64,000 nucleotides of DNA from Bisporella sp. PMI_857 (Eukaryota; Ascomycota; Leotiomycetes; Helotiales; Helotiaceae): contig JAJSPD010000026.1 of assembly GCA_021307315.1 (NCBI GenBank), forward strand, positions 1 to 64,000, given 5' to 3'. Positions within the stretch are counted from its first letter, which is position 1; each line of letters opens with the position of its first letter. The notes under the pieces were generated by a model. It made no database searches. It was not told the origin of the DNA and saw only the letters and a program-made list of their open reading frames with translations. Positions 11,485 to 23,203 of the stretch are shown here, one piece after another. The position numbers and the translations under genes are program-made.

Positions 11485-14400
11485 AGGGGGGGGGAGGGGG
11501 AGAGAGAAAGAAAGCCTTCAAGTGCTCATTACTCGTTTCATTTAGGTTCTCTAGCGAGAAGTCTTGTAGTGCGCCGAGTAGATGGCGATAAGGAGCACCA
11601 GAGCACGTGCTGCAGGTGTACCAATATGTATACGTATTCTTGTCATGGACTTTGTATCCCTGCCTGCATAGCAATCTTGCGTCCAGTATAGAGCATACTC
11701 GCGTACTTTGTTGATATACTTTTGTCAACTTGTGAAGTATGTAAAGTCAGAAGTAGCCAAGAAGCAATCTTGCTTTGGTAACACCCTTTATCCTGCGAGT
11801 GGCAGTCGATGAAGTCGTCCATTCCATTTACGCTGTCTAAGCGATTATACTACAGACTCCATCTGCTATTTTGAAGTCACGAGGTACATAAAGCAAGTGT
11901 ATTCATTCAGAAAAGCACCATTCGTTTCTCGAAGATCGCCTTTCATAGCATGAACCCCGTCATCTGTGAATGCATTGTAACAAAGTCAATTCTTCGAGAT
12001 TTGCTCTTCCAGTAGCTCTTCCTACTCAGTTTGCTAGGTTCATATACAATGCTAGATATGCTGTTCGATCTTGCTAGTGTGAATCTTCTTTGCTAATGGC
12101 TACTTTTTCTTTCAGAGAATGGATTGTGAAATCCAGGCCCAGATTTCTAGATAAAGAAATCACAAGCGATTAAGTAACCGATCGTTTGCATACAGCTTTC
12201 TTTTCAATGCGTAACCACTTTCTCACATAATACTAAGTTCGCAATCTAGAGCAATGTTTCGAATACAACTGATGGTACGCATTTGGTTTTTTAACCTTCA
12301 ACTGCTGTGTCAAATTCACTCTGATGGTCATCCGAGGTTGGATCACAATAATCTGCAGCCTTCCTTGGGAAGCTATGGTTGTTGCTATTACTCCTCTTGC
12401 GGAAAAGGCTTCTTATGAATGATTGTTATGATGTAATATCTGAACATGAACCTATAGGACTACAACATGAGCTCGTCCTCTGCAGATGGGAAATATTCCG
12501 AACACGATTTCTTGAAGGAGTGAATTGTGGCTAGTGTTAACAGTTTGTTGTGTGTGAATGAATTCGCTTTACAAGATTGCCTCTCGAGGAATGATACTTG
12601 ATAAGATTGATCGTGGCGCATGGTGGGATGCTATTAGGTGTATGGATCAGAGTGGTTCCATCTGGGCTCTGCCTATAGTTCAGATGAGAGTGTATTTGGC
12701 AAAGAGGGGAGCGGATGATAAGTTTTGGGGCATGTGGCCAACAAGAAAAAATGTCTGAGCTTGTCCATTGCCTGCATCGAGCGGGCCCTTGTGCGGCTGT
12801 TGCGATCTAGGTCAGCGGTGAGATTTTGTTAAAGAAGTGAGCCGTGTCGTGGACACGGACATGAATGTTTTAGCCTGTTGGGTAATGAAGCATCTCGCAT
12901 GTCATGTATATGCAAAGGAATCTTGCTCAAGAGAATCAAGACGTGTATGTTATCTTCGTAGGGTAGTAAGTATACCTATAAAAGATTATTGAGCGTAAAG
13001 TGGACTATACTTGATCTTTTCCTGTGTTATCGCGTCAAGTGTTCGATACTTCTTTTGATATTTTTATTCAAATTGTTACAAGCACATGAGTTTCAGACTA
13101 GGCCGAGGATAGTATGTGTGTCGAATATATCTGTAAGTTCTAAAAACTGGGCCTTGTTTATAAAGCGGTAACGCAATGGTAGATTGGGCAGTCCTGCGAG
13201 TTTGTTAAGAATAAATACTATGGGCCGCCATGGGTTTAGCATCATCACGTGGGATCTCCTTTCTTTGTTAGCCTGATTGGGAAGTATGTCAACAATCTTA
13301 GGCTCGGTGTGAGTTCATATGTTGGTGCTATTTCCTGTCAGGGAGTATATCTATAGCTTCTTGAATTTGTTCTTCGATTGTAGTCGCCATGCTTTTGACT
13401 CTTATAAAAACCCTTTACATGAGCCGTCACAGCTATGTAAAGGCATCGGTCGAATGTATGATGGCAGCTGGCGACTTGGAAATTACCAAGCGAGGTCTTG
13501 CTTCGCAAGATATAATGACAAGACTCTAGATTCGAGCACATCTAGTGGTACTTGCAAAATTAGATTAGACTCGCCTAGGTTGACTCTGATCCATGTTGGC
13601 TTCTTTCGGGGCATCCGGTAAAGTACGAGCCGTAGTTGACAATCAAGCTATACTCACGTTTCCGTGATCTACTCTTGGTATTGTAAATTCAATTTCCGTA
13701 CTCTGAGTGCGAGCAGTCGGGTATACAACACGTCAGTTCCTTGGTCTATCTTCACGGCTTTTGACTCCTTCGAACTTGATGGTAATTTTCCCTCTTTAAT
13801 GTAGCATTCGTTGAAACCATATTCTCACACGCAAACCGCTCCAAAATGTCAGGGTCCGCAGGCAAAGAAGGACGCGTCGCCCTCAACTGAAGTTGTGAGC
13901 ACTGCTTCTTACATATCTAACCTGGATCCCCAAGCCAACCAATTTGGGCAAGCTTCACACTAAGACAAGTCAGCATATTTGAAATCTCTTCCTTGTCTTC
14001 CTCGTCTTCTTTATTCAAGATAAACAAGCGGAGAGTTTCAAAGCTCGAAACCCTTGCTATTCCGATCCCATCGCACAGCGGGATCGTGGACCTCCTCCGG
14101 GGGGTACCATTGGCACGATTTTTGATTACTCTCATGCTGTATATGATCCCCCTTTTTTCGACGAGCGCCCATGATTTGTGCTGGGTCTTAAAGGAGAATG
14201 GCTGGTGTCTCATACTAGTGGTATGTTGTGATGCTGCAGGTCTAGCAAGAGGCGATCGTTCGTCCTTCGATTAATGAACTTGTCCCTCTCTGTTTGTACC
14301 ATGCTTTGATGTTCCCCAACAGCTACAGAAGGCTCGCTACTTCCATTACCTTAATTCTAACCTGGGGAGGTCTGGGACGTTACGTACTGCGATAAATGGT

Positions 14401-15825
14401 TGTGCTACCTATCGCCCTCATCTTGTACTTGAATCATTCACATGAAAGCCTTTAGTTATCACAGAGTGAAAGCTTACATGAAAAATAACATGCCGTGCTA
14501 GATTGCTCGCTATATCGACGCTGTCTATGCTCTCATCAAGGAGCACATTGAGCTTTTTACGAGAAGCCAAAGTTTCATCGTATGAGGTCATAAGATATCT
14601 ATAGTTGATGAAAAGTACTTCAATCCCCGCCGGGCATCCCTATCTGCTATACAGCTAAGGCCAGACTCGTAATTCTATTGACGCTCACCATCGTCGCGCA
14701 GCGCCTTTATCGGACGAGGAAGGCATGACACAGCTTAGATCCGCATTCGCCGGTGTACGGATCAAACACGACAAACCCAGGAATCTCCCACAAGGCAGAG
14801 CCTTAGATGCAGCCGGAAACCTCCCGTAACTGCTTGATTTGCTGTTGCGAATCAAAAATATAGCAGCAGGCCGAGAATATACTTTATCAATTCCCAAAGC
14901 CCAGTATCAAATGTGTCTCGCTTGAGTCCCACAAACGACGCGAAATCGGATACACCACACTTGTCACACTTATGAACCTTCGTGCAGTCTAACTGGAAGC
15001 GCACACAAGGGCTTCCTGAGACAACTTCTACTCTTTGCGTTGGCAGACAGCACTATTCACGTTCGGTGGTTTTCGACATGGGAGAAAATTTGAAAGGGGG
15101 AAGGCAGATATTTATACATTAGCAAAGGCACTAGATATTTAGTATATGGATCTACAACAGAATCCGCTCATCGACCTGTTGAGGAACTAAACCATCTAGC
15201 ACCGTGACGGCTTTGCAACAGTTGCTAGGCTGTTTGTGCCAGATGATTCAGGATCTAACCAAATCTCTGTACTTAACTAGTGAGAGAAAGGTGTACTGTA
15301 GTAGTGCAGATCGAGTTTGGGCCAGCTGAGGATGCCCCTGTGGTATGATATCTGCTTGGGGTTAGCCCAGATCATATAGCACGGTTAGCTAATGAAAGTA
15401 GCATTGGCTGGCAAGATGTAGACTGAAAGAAAGTCAGCCTGTAGTGAAAAGAGCTGTAATTGTGTGACAATGTATCGCAGCTGCCCGTGTACACTGCGAA
15501 GATAGAATCACCAGGGCATTGTCTCTTCTCAGGTCTGGCCTATGAGGGACCGTTGCAGTGGCGAGCCACAGATAAATAATGACTTTCACCAGTAGCGACC
15601 TTTATCTTTCGCTAGTACATGGAGATAGTCACGAATATGAAGCTTTAGATTGCAGAAAAATGGTACAAATCCCAGACTCCATACAGGAATTTGCTAGTGG
15701 TAGGTTTAACAACGAGTTTCAAGGCCACAGCGACAGCCGTTGAACAAGATACTCTTGTTCAGAGTTGGGGTTGATACACCGAACTCGAAAGGAGCTAGTT
15801 CATTAATGCTCAAAGAGTATTATGT
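8946..15825. other. gene-poor interval
   Basis: About 6.9 kb with no gene I can support. It contains the poly(A)/poly(G) tract at 11449-11514. Short coding-like stretches occur near 13845-13965, 14035-14215 and 14690-14830, interrupted by stops and without a splice chain I can build. No long terminal repeats, terminal inverted repeats or transposase motifs were seen by eye. Much of 11.7-13.6 kb looks AT-rich. Confidence 0.45.
11449..11514 (+). repeat. A29 run followed by a G-rich purine tract
   Basis: Twenty-nine adenines (11449-11477) are followed by G7-A-G9-A-G5 and then an AG/A-rich tail. The whole 66-nt segment is purine on this strand. The consecutive G-runs could form a G-quadruplex or triplex; that is inference. 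Confidence 0.95.
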
Positions 15826-17504
15826 TCATAACATGAACTTGAATGGTGTACTTTGCTTTACAAATGTTGGAGTCTCCTGACCAATTCTACCATATCCACC
15901 ATGTTTTCTATTCAGTCTTCCTAAGTACCATCTTAAACCCAGCGCCAAGAGTGAAACAAGAACCATACTCCCGGCACATGCACACATCCCTATCGTATAT
16001 AAAGGTGCTTGGCTTTCGGGATACAGTCTCGTGCCAAGCAGAGGTCCACACTGGCCAATGAGTTGCAACATCGCGAAGCCTGCGCCTTGCTTGCTCTCTG
16101 ACTCCTGATTATTGATCGTCCACGTGATGATGATAGTTATTACACTGAAAAAGCCGACAGCCGCAGGATATATGGCAGCGTATCGAAACCAATTATTCCA
16201 TCCCTTGGCGCCTGCTAGAGCCATAAAGCCATATCCAAATGCGGAGAGGATAGCATGGAAGATGACGAAGGAGGAGCGGTCCTGCCAACGGTCGGACATA
16301 TATGCGGTAAGAATTACAACGAAGAAGGATAAGAGGTAGGGCGGAGCGGCTAGGGCTTGAGATACCAAGACCGTATGCCCCATTTCGTGGATTATAGTAG
16401 GCAGAAAAACTGGCATAGACGAGAAGCTCATATTTGTAAAGAAGAACATGAGTGCTGTCAACCAGCTTTTAGGATCGATAATTGTTTCTAGCATCTCTCG
16501 GAAGTTGAGGCCTCCGGAAGGAGTGGAAGGATGATGTTCTCGTCTGAGGCGCAGACGTGCAACTTTCTTTTCACGAAGAGTGAGATAGGATGCAGTCGAT
16601 GGCGAGTCTGGAATGAGATGCCAAGCTGCCACGGCGACAAGGACAGAGGGAAATCCCTCAATCAGGAAAAGTAGTCGCCATGAAGCTATAGGACAGTATT
16701 GCCCTAATTTTATGATTACCCAAGCCAAGGTACTGGCGAAGGATGTTGCGAGAGGCGCCGCAGAAATAAAGAATCCAGTGCGCAGGGCGAGCTCTTCACG
16801 CTTGAAGAAGAAGGACAGGTAGAAGGGAATGCCTGTGAAGCCTGCCTCCCCAATACCAAGTAGCACGCGGAGGACAAGAAGGCCTGCGAAGGACGTCGCA
16901 ACTGACTGGAGCGATGCCACAATGCCCCACGATAGAACGATAACTGTAACATAGATATGCGCCGGGATCAGCTTCCAAAGGACGCTCATCCATTCGAAGC
17001 AGATATATGCAATATAGAAGGCCCCAATAACCCATTCATATCTAGTATCATCAAGTTCGAGGTCGAGGTCTAGTCCAGCAATTTTGGCGTTTCCGATATC
17101 TGCTTGAGTCAATTCTGTCCTTGAACGCGTATGAGAGACCTACTAGATCTATCTAAGAAACTCAACATGTAAAGTAATGCTACAAATAAAACCAGCTTCC
17201 TATCGAATTTCTTGACTACTGCGTTTTCCTCATCTGGCGTATAAAGCTGAAACGACCGTGTTGTAGAGGCGCTTCCTCTGCGCTCACGCCAGTCCTGATA
17301 TATCTCCTCATCAAAGCTATCGTTCGCCTCACTTTCAACTGTCTTCTCAGACGTTCCCGGCGAGCGGTGTTGTAGTTTGAAGCTCTCGCCAACCGTCCCA
17401 GGCTCGAGGTCGGAGTCGTCCGAGTCCATATCAGGTGTCAGCCTCGTAGAGAAACTGTTTGGTGTTTCATCCGAACTCAATGTTTGGGGCCGAAGAGCAC
17501 TCAT
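15826..17504 (-). CDS. MFS permease, allantoate/nicotinate (Dal5) type
   Basis: Two exons (17504-17144, 17099-15826) with a 44-bp GT-AG intron give 544 aa. The junction restores the family motif FLDRSNIGNAKIAGL at the end of the first membrane helix. A cytoplasmic acidic/Ser-rich N-terminus of about 110 residues precedes about 12 hydrophobic segments. GIGEAGF, the central basic loop (REKKVARLRLRREH) and a late ...GTRLYP motif also match the anion:cation symporter family (Dal5, Tna1 and relatives). It is expected to import a small organic anion or vitamin across the plasma membrane. The substrate cannot be told from sequence. The neighbouring NmrA-like gene is co-oriented 0.8 kb away, with no sign of co-transcription. 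Confidence 0.88.
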
Positions 17505-18323
17505 ACCAAGGCATAATTCGGGAAAGGAGATATTCGGCGCGAAAGCTGTTAGATCATGCTGCTGGGTAACACTTGCCTATGACATGTTCTACTGAGATGT
17601 TGTTGAGGGGGCTTACGTAATGTATGGTTACAGACACCCAATGTGTTATACAGGTGTGGGTGACACATTGGGAAGAACAATGAAACAAAGCCACTAGAAT
17701 TCGGAAACAATAATCCTTGAAACAAGGACTTTTTAATAAGTCGGAATGCGAAGAATCCTTCTCAATGTAACATATGTTTTGGTAGATATTTCCTATAAGT
17801 ATATGCTCTAGGCTTTGCGGTAATGTTTGCTTATTCGAAGGAGGCATGCTAACCTCTATATTGTTGTCTTTGAAAAAAAAAGTCAATCAAAATTAAAACA
17901 GCCAAATTCCCTGTAGCAAAGCTAGTGGCAGCGAGTTTGTTCTTTACAGTAAAATAGAACTGCACTGGCCTGGAATTCCATCTTGGCTACATGGTTTAGG
18001 ATGTTTGTATGTTTATACCATTCTAAGATGGGTATTATTTGATCCAAACTTCTTGAACTGTACAGCAGACTTCTTCCCTCGAGGGGGAGGAAAGAGCTCG
18101 TGCATTCTCTCCAGAGATCCAATACTCCGCTCTTTACCCTAGGTGAGGAGGCACTTCCACAAGCAGAAATTCATGATGGCACAGTGTTCTCTGTACATTC
18201 AAGATGATTGACATTTATGATAGTCGGCTGGCAATGCCCAATATGGTATATAGGCGCTCCAAATTCAAAATACCCCAAAATTGAACCATTAACACCAGCT
18301 TATGTAACAGTCCAAAAACCTAA
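17505..18323. other. intergenic between NmrA-like gene and MFS permease
   Basis: About 0.8 kb. It should hold the upstream region of the MFS gene (right side of 17504). No separate gene is supported; the open frame at 17554-17886 minus shows no recognisable feature. Confidence 0.5.
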
Positions 18324-19076
18324 TTAATACGTTAAAGCGACAATCTTTCCCTCCCATTTCTGGGAGTTTCCCTTAACACATTCCCCAAAGATCCATGCGC
18401 CAACATCTTCCCTTGAGATCGTATAGCCAATAGTGCTTGTAGCATCCCCTTTCTGACCCGGAAGCTCCGCACCCACCCGCAAAGCACTCACTCCTTTCGC
18501 CTTTCCATCCATCAACAAACTTGGGCGAATCAGCACATATCTCCTCCCACTCGTGATAGCGAGAGCTTCCATTTTCTTCTTGTCCTCATGGGGAACCGGG
18601 AGCATCCAGTGATACAAGGGTATCATAGCAATGGGTATGTCTCGGCCATGTTCGGAGATCCCAGTAGTGCTGAGCAAAACAAATACTGGCCCTCCTGCAG
18701 GCACCTGAACCGTTTTCTCTTTCTCAATGGCTGCGAGGACATCGAAGATGGCTTTTGTGGCCTCCTCGCAGATATGTGGCTGATCCGAAGTGAATTTGAG
18801 ACCTTGTCGCTTCATTACCATTCCGAGACCAGATACAACAATATCAACAACACGGCCATTTGAGATGAGTGTGTCTCTGATGGCTGGTAACGAGGCAATA
18901 TCTCCCTGTATCAGGTGGAGATTGGGGTGTTTTTCTGATAGAGCCGCGAGCTTAGCTGGCGTACGGACTAAGGCATTGACTGTGTACCCGGCCTCAAGAG
19001 CAACTTTCAGAAGCGCACTGCAACAGCCTCCAGTTGCGCCGAAGAGAGCAAGTGTTTTGGGTGGAATCGCAGCCAT
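18324..19076 (-). CDS. NAD(P)-binding Rossmann-fold protein (NmrA-like / atypical SDR)
   Basis: A single exon of 250 aa. The N-terminus LALFGATGGCCSALLKVAL is the beta-turn-alpha dinucleotide-binding motif (GxxGxxx variant, with Cys-Cys after the second Gly pair). It is followed by VNALVRTPAKL, where the Arg is consistent with NADP preference, and LIQGDI, the acidic end of beta-3. A mid-domain STTG and the C-terminal YVLIRPSLL complete the atypical-SDR/NmrA pattern. There is no classical YxxxK catalytic pair, so it may be a redox sensor or a reductase with an unusual active site. The length is typical of the compact NAD(P)-binding family. The substrate is unknown. Confidence 0.85.
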   Translation of the reverse strand: MAAIPPKTLALFGATGGCCSALLKVALEAGYTVNALVRTPAKLAALSEKHPNLHLIQGDIASLPAIRDTLISNGRVVDIVVSGLGMVMKRQGLKFTSDQPHICEEATKAIFDVLAAIEKEKTVQVPAGGPVFVLLSTTGISEHGRDIPIAMIPLYHWMLPVPHEDKKKMEALAITSGRRYVLIRPSLLMDGKAKGVSALRVGAELPGQKGDATSTIGYTISREDVGAWIFGECVKGNSQKWEGKIVALTY

Positions 19077-20972
19077 TGTGATCTGATAAAGGACTTCTGC
19101 AGAGAAAAACTGAGATGGGATATTGGTTTGTGGGAAAAGCTTGAGATATGAGGGCTTTACTGAAGGAAATTGTATACTGTATACCTATGGAGAAGGACTA
19201 GACTTTATATCCTCTTCTTTGCAAGTTGTTGCTTGGAAACCATCTCGCATACTTCATTGTCAGAGTAGACGAGTGCGGATTGGGGCTGAGTAAGCGGCGC
19301 ATTCGCTATAGTAAATTTATTTGATTGGCCACAGGGCATTTGCGTGAGCCGCAGTCAGATCGACATAGGGAGGTGAATTGTAGATAGACTTGTGAAAGCG
19401 AGCCAAAGGATGCCTATTAGTCCCGATCAGGAATCATTCAGCGCCTTCCTTACATGGGAGTTCCAAGCGGTTATAGAGATTGATGTCAAAAACGGAGAGT
19501 TATCATAAAATATTTTCAGCCATATACTGGGCTCTATCTAAGTAAGGGTGAAAAGGACTTCAAAACCCATCCATGTATCCATGCTTGAGCCTTTGAGAAA
19601 TATATCAGGTTTGGACTGGCTTAAAATGCTCCTGATCCAGATTATTATCGGGTTGAATGTTTACTCTAACAAATTGCTCGAAGAGGTGAGCCAAAACCTA
19701 GCTGAGACAGAGACCAATTGGCTTTTAGCAATTAATTTTCTGGCACAAGTGTGTAACCTTATCGGTTACTGCCTGTGCTTTTCCGCGACCAGGGAAGTGC
19801 CGCAATCTCAATACGAATGCGATGACTAACCTGGCTACCCTAAAAGTGTGGCTTCGATGGGCATCGTTCAGGAGAGATTTTTGAACATTGGTGGTTGTAC
19901 TCCAAGCATTCTCTTCCTTTCTAGTTTCTATTTTTGTTTCTTGATGTGGCGTAGTGCTGCCGTGACTTGCGGGAGAAATGAAAGCCATAGCCGTGATATC
20001 CGAATGGTTCCACATCCGCGTTACAAAATTTTGGGTAGAGTACGGGGTATGGGGAACGATTCCCAACAAAGGAAGGACTGTACTCTGGCGAAGGTTGTGA
20101 TGCGTAGAAATGTCTTGATGACAGATAGAAATGATTTAATATATTTGCTTCCTTCTTGATTATACAAGAGCTTCAGCACGTCTTCTTATTCGTATGAGCT
20201 TCGTTCACATGCTCGATAACGCAATTACTTGTCTTGTGCCGCGCATGCACACGGCTTGAGATGGCTTATGTTATCCCTTTTCGCACCTCTCACTTCAATG
20301 TTTCTTTTAATGATTGCACTTTTGCGAGTCGCTAAGTGCAAGCCGGCGATTTATTGGACGCTAATCAGTACAATTGGCCTTATATATGAAAAAGAGGAGA
20401 AGAAGAAGAAGAAGAAAAAGAAGAAAAAGTATTGGTACAGAGCAGGCATCTCTGAAATATAGACGTTTCTAACAAGTATTTGACTTATCATCATATGTAA
20501 AAGCGGCAACAATTCACTACAAAGCGGCGATGAGATTGCTCAAAGCGTCATGCCTCTGGAGATCCACCACTTGGCACAATTATCAAGATATCAATCACTC
20601 CTACAAATACAGCCAATTACTCATGGCTATAGACCTGCGGTCCCCAGAACTCGTTGTATTGTTCGTTTGAAAGCTTGACTCAAACTTCACTCGCTATCGC
20701 CATTCCCGACGCTCCGGTGTGTCGAGTTGGAGGCACATACTGAGCAGAACAGGACAAGATTGTAAGAGGATACTTCTTAGCACCAAGATCTAGGACCATT
20801 TCTTAGGGCCAAGACTACCACTGTGATCCCCTCACGCCAATACAGGTATCTTTAGCTGGAAGATATTGTACATAAACCAGCTCAGTCTAATCCAGTCGCT
20901 CATTATCCTGGTGGCGTGTGGGAAAGATACCCCCATCCCTCAAACCTGCAGTCTCCACGACCCATCCGACCA
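19077..20972. other. intergenic between divergent NmrA-like and ubiquitin-fold genes
   Basis: About 1.9 kb. It presumably contains promoters of both flanking genes. A GAA/GA purine tract runs from 20388 to 20429. Several hydrophobic short frames start at GTG or lie in AT-rich sequence and show no family match. Confidence 0.5.
20388..20429 (+). repeat. GAA/GA purine tract
   Basis: A continuous 42-nt purine run dominated by AAG units, directly visible. Confidence 0.9.
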
Positions 20973-21806
20973 ATGGCAACCCAATCATCCACGGTCGCAA
21001 CAGAAGGAGGTGGCCCGACAAATTCAAGTTCTGCATCACCACAACACACTGTGTCGGTGGAGATGGACAACTTAGACACAACACGGACTGGCACAGCGCA
21101 AGGTCTTCTCAACGATGTCTCAATCCCAATCACATCGCCTATAGCCTCGGACTTCGCAGCCCCCAATACTGGCTCACCAGAGATGGAAAATAAGGATACA
21201 GAACCGAAGGATGACAAGGTTGTCGTTGCCAGAGATTTCGCAACCTCTGCCTCCAGTCCCGATGCAGTGGCAATTGGCGCTGATGGTACTCCTCCAACAC
21301 CAATCGCCCCTTCACAAGGTCCTGTTCTCGTCATTACTCTACTTCTCACATCTGGTGCACGCCATCCTTACAAGATTGACGAAAAATACCTCACTAAGCG
21401 AAACGTCACCGTTCCAGGTGTAACGGAAGATGGAAAGAAAGATCCTTTTAGCATCAGCGTATACACACTGAAGGAGTTAATTCTAAGGGAGTGGCGCGAG
21501 GAATGGGAGGCTAAGCCAGTCAATCCTAGCTACATTCGATTAATATACTTCGGCCGGTTACTCGATGAGAAGACTCACCTCAAAGGTATGCTACACCATA
21601 TTAATTAAGTCACGGCTTTTCTTCAAAGAATATTCACTAACCGAATTGCAGATTTGAAATTCAGTACCACCGAGGCCAATGTTGTTCACATGACGGTTAA
21701 ACCGCAAGACCTGGTTGATGAGGAAGAGGCATCAAAAAACAAGACTTCGTCCCGGGACAGAAATGGCGAGGAGAGTACAGCAGGATGCAGATGCGTGATC
21801 TTGTAG
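20973..21806 (+). CDS. membrane-anchored ubiquitin-fold protein (MUB/UBL3-like)
   Basis: Two exons (20973-21585, 21652-21806) separated by a 66-bp GT-AG intron give 255 aa. A Ser/Thr-rich disordered N-terminus of about 115 residues precedes a ubiquitin-like domain. The domain has LVITLLLTSGARHPYKID, LKELILREW and YIRLIYFGRLLDEKTHLKD, the last continuing across the intron into the final strand (VVHMTVKP). The C-terminus CRCVIL ends in a CaaX box, Cys252-Val-Ile-Leu. Leu at the last position predicts geranylgeranylation, and Cys250 may be palmitoylated. This is the diagnostic layout of UBL3/MUB proteins, which sit on membranes and influence protein sorting or E2 recruitment. The first ATG (20973) is used; the open frame before it starts at GTG. 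Confidence 0.82.
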
Positions 21807-22427
21807 ATGGAAGTTTATATGGGGTTGGGCTGAGCATATTGCATATCTCTCTCAAACGAACTAGGAGATGAGATCATCTGGGAGTAATGAAGTCGGTGAT
21901 TGGCGTTAAGGGTCTATCGCGCTTTCCTTTGGGTTCACAGCGTCGCTTGCATTTGTCCTGCTATCGGGGCAGGCATGAGGTTGGTACGGATAGTGTATAG
22001 TTATTATGAGGCGAAACTTATATATGGAGGGTGCAGAATTGTCACCCAGCGGGAAAGCCTGGATAGAATGCAGTCAAAATTCTTCCAGCAACAGATCGTG
22101 TGTGCATTTGTCCATGTTATCTAACGCTCGACAATACATGCACGGAGATCATAAACTTGCTCTGCAACCAGTATGTTCCGGTGCCCGTTTCTATTTCATC
22201 CAAGGATATTGAAGATTGATGCCTGGGAACAAATGATGACTGTCATGGTCTATGGAACTCACACTTAATTATGACAAACAAATGTCTTCAATGGCTAATG
22301 CAATGAGATCATTCCCGTTCTATGGCTGTCGTCAACGCCATTTAAAATCCTCTACTGATCTTACAATTCCCTCGCCATCCTATAATTTGGGCATGCTAAT
22401 ATCACCTTCGGCCCATCTTCGAATCCT
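21807..22427. other. intergenic between convergent genes
   Basis: About 0.6 kb between the stop codons of the ubiquitin-fold gene (+) and Ump1 (-). It should hold both 3' UTRs. No other feature is supported. Confidence 0.55.
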
Positions 22428-22975
22428 CTACTGCATCCGTACCTTCTTCTCGACCTCGTCATGGAAGCCAGGAACCGCCCGCATCTCCTCCCCAGTGAAA
22501 ACATCCTCCCACTCAATGCTCGAGTCTCTGCCCATCAAAATGTCCTCATGGACGCTTCTTTGTCCCCCTCCCAGCGCCAAGGGTCTCCAGCTTCCCTCCC
22601 GTGCGATCTTCAACTCCATGCCTCTGCGGATTGGCTCGGAGAGACCAAAGGTCCGGCGAAGCCCTTCCATCTTTAAAGCATCTTGCGTTTCCTCCCATTT
22701 CTTGAGCCGCATTTCGAGGGGATGCGCGCTGTCGGGAACGGTGCTGGATGAAGAGGTGGAGGCGGCGAGGGATGGGCCAACGCCTGCGCGGAGGGTATCA
22801 TGCAGACCGGGTGCTGATGGTGCGCCTAGGCTCTGTGCTTGCAGGTGGGAGTGGGAGGAGGAGTGGTTTGCTGGAGGAGCGATTCGCATTGCCTTTTGAT
22901 ATCCAAGTTAGCTGTGGTTTGAGGGGGATCTTGGTGATTTGACTTTAACGTCAGAAGGTTGATAAAGCTTACCAT
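22428..22975 (-). CDS. ump1: proteasome maturation factor Ump1
   Basis: Two exons (22975-22973, 22892-22428) give 155 aa. The first coding exon is only the ATG; an 80-bp GT-AG intron follows directly, and exon 2 continues GCA ATG CGA (M-A-M-R-I). Family hallmarks are APSAPGLHDTLR, HPLEMRLKKWEETQDALKM, LRRTFGLSEPIRRGMELKI and WEDVFTGEEM. Ump1/POMP is the short-lived chaperone that assists joining of half-proteasomes and is the first substrate of the new 20S particle. The length matches the family (about 140-160). The start lies 228 bp from the divergent ABC ATPase start, so the two probably share a promoter region. Confidence 0.95.
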
Positions 22976-23203
22976 GATTGAATTCTTTACGGATACCTGC
23001 TGATTGGAATACGAAGTCGTTGACAGAGAGTGTGGAAGGGTTTTGAGAAGGTTGTTGATAGATGGAGCTTCAGGCTACTGAGAAGACGTGGATTCAGGTG
23101 GAGCGCGATTACATGGTTGTTGATAAATCCACTCTGGTGTGTGACTATCTTAATTGGGGTACCCGAGCGACTGCGTGACTCTTCAGTCTTGAACTCCATC
23201 AAC
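22976..23203. promoter_or_regulatory. bidirectional promoter region, ump1 / twin-ABC ATPase
   Basis: Only 228 bp separate the two divergent start codons. I saw no clear CCAAT or TATA box within it. Confidence 0.5.

Noticed and set aside
13840..13890. ATGTCAGGGTCC... 14-codon peptide
   Set aside because: Too short and without context to support; the same bases in another frame belong to the coding-like stretch noted as a finding.
15826..19076. MFS transporter next to an NAD(P)-binding oxidoreductase as the edge of a secondary-metabolite cluster
   Set aside because: No PKS, NRPS, terpene synthase, P450 or cluster regulator is present. The permease is Dal5-type, which usually imports nutrients.
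19548..20462. Hydrophobic short frames as a small membrane-protein gene
   Set aside because: They start at GTG or in AT-rich sequence, lie in different frames, end in a poly-Lys purine repeat and show no family features.
23030..23203. GTG-initiated extension of the ABC ATPase
   Set aside because: It is not an ATG and would fill the whole intergenic gap to ump1.
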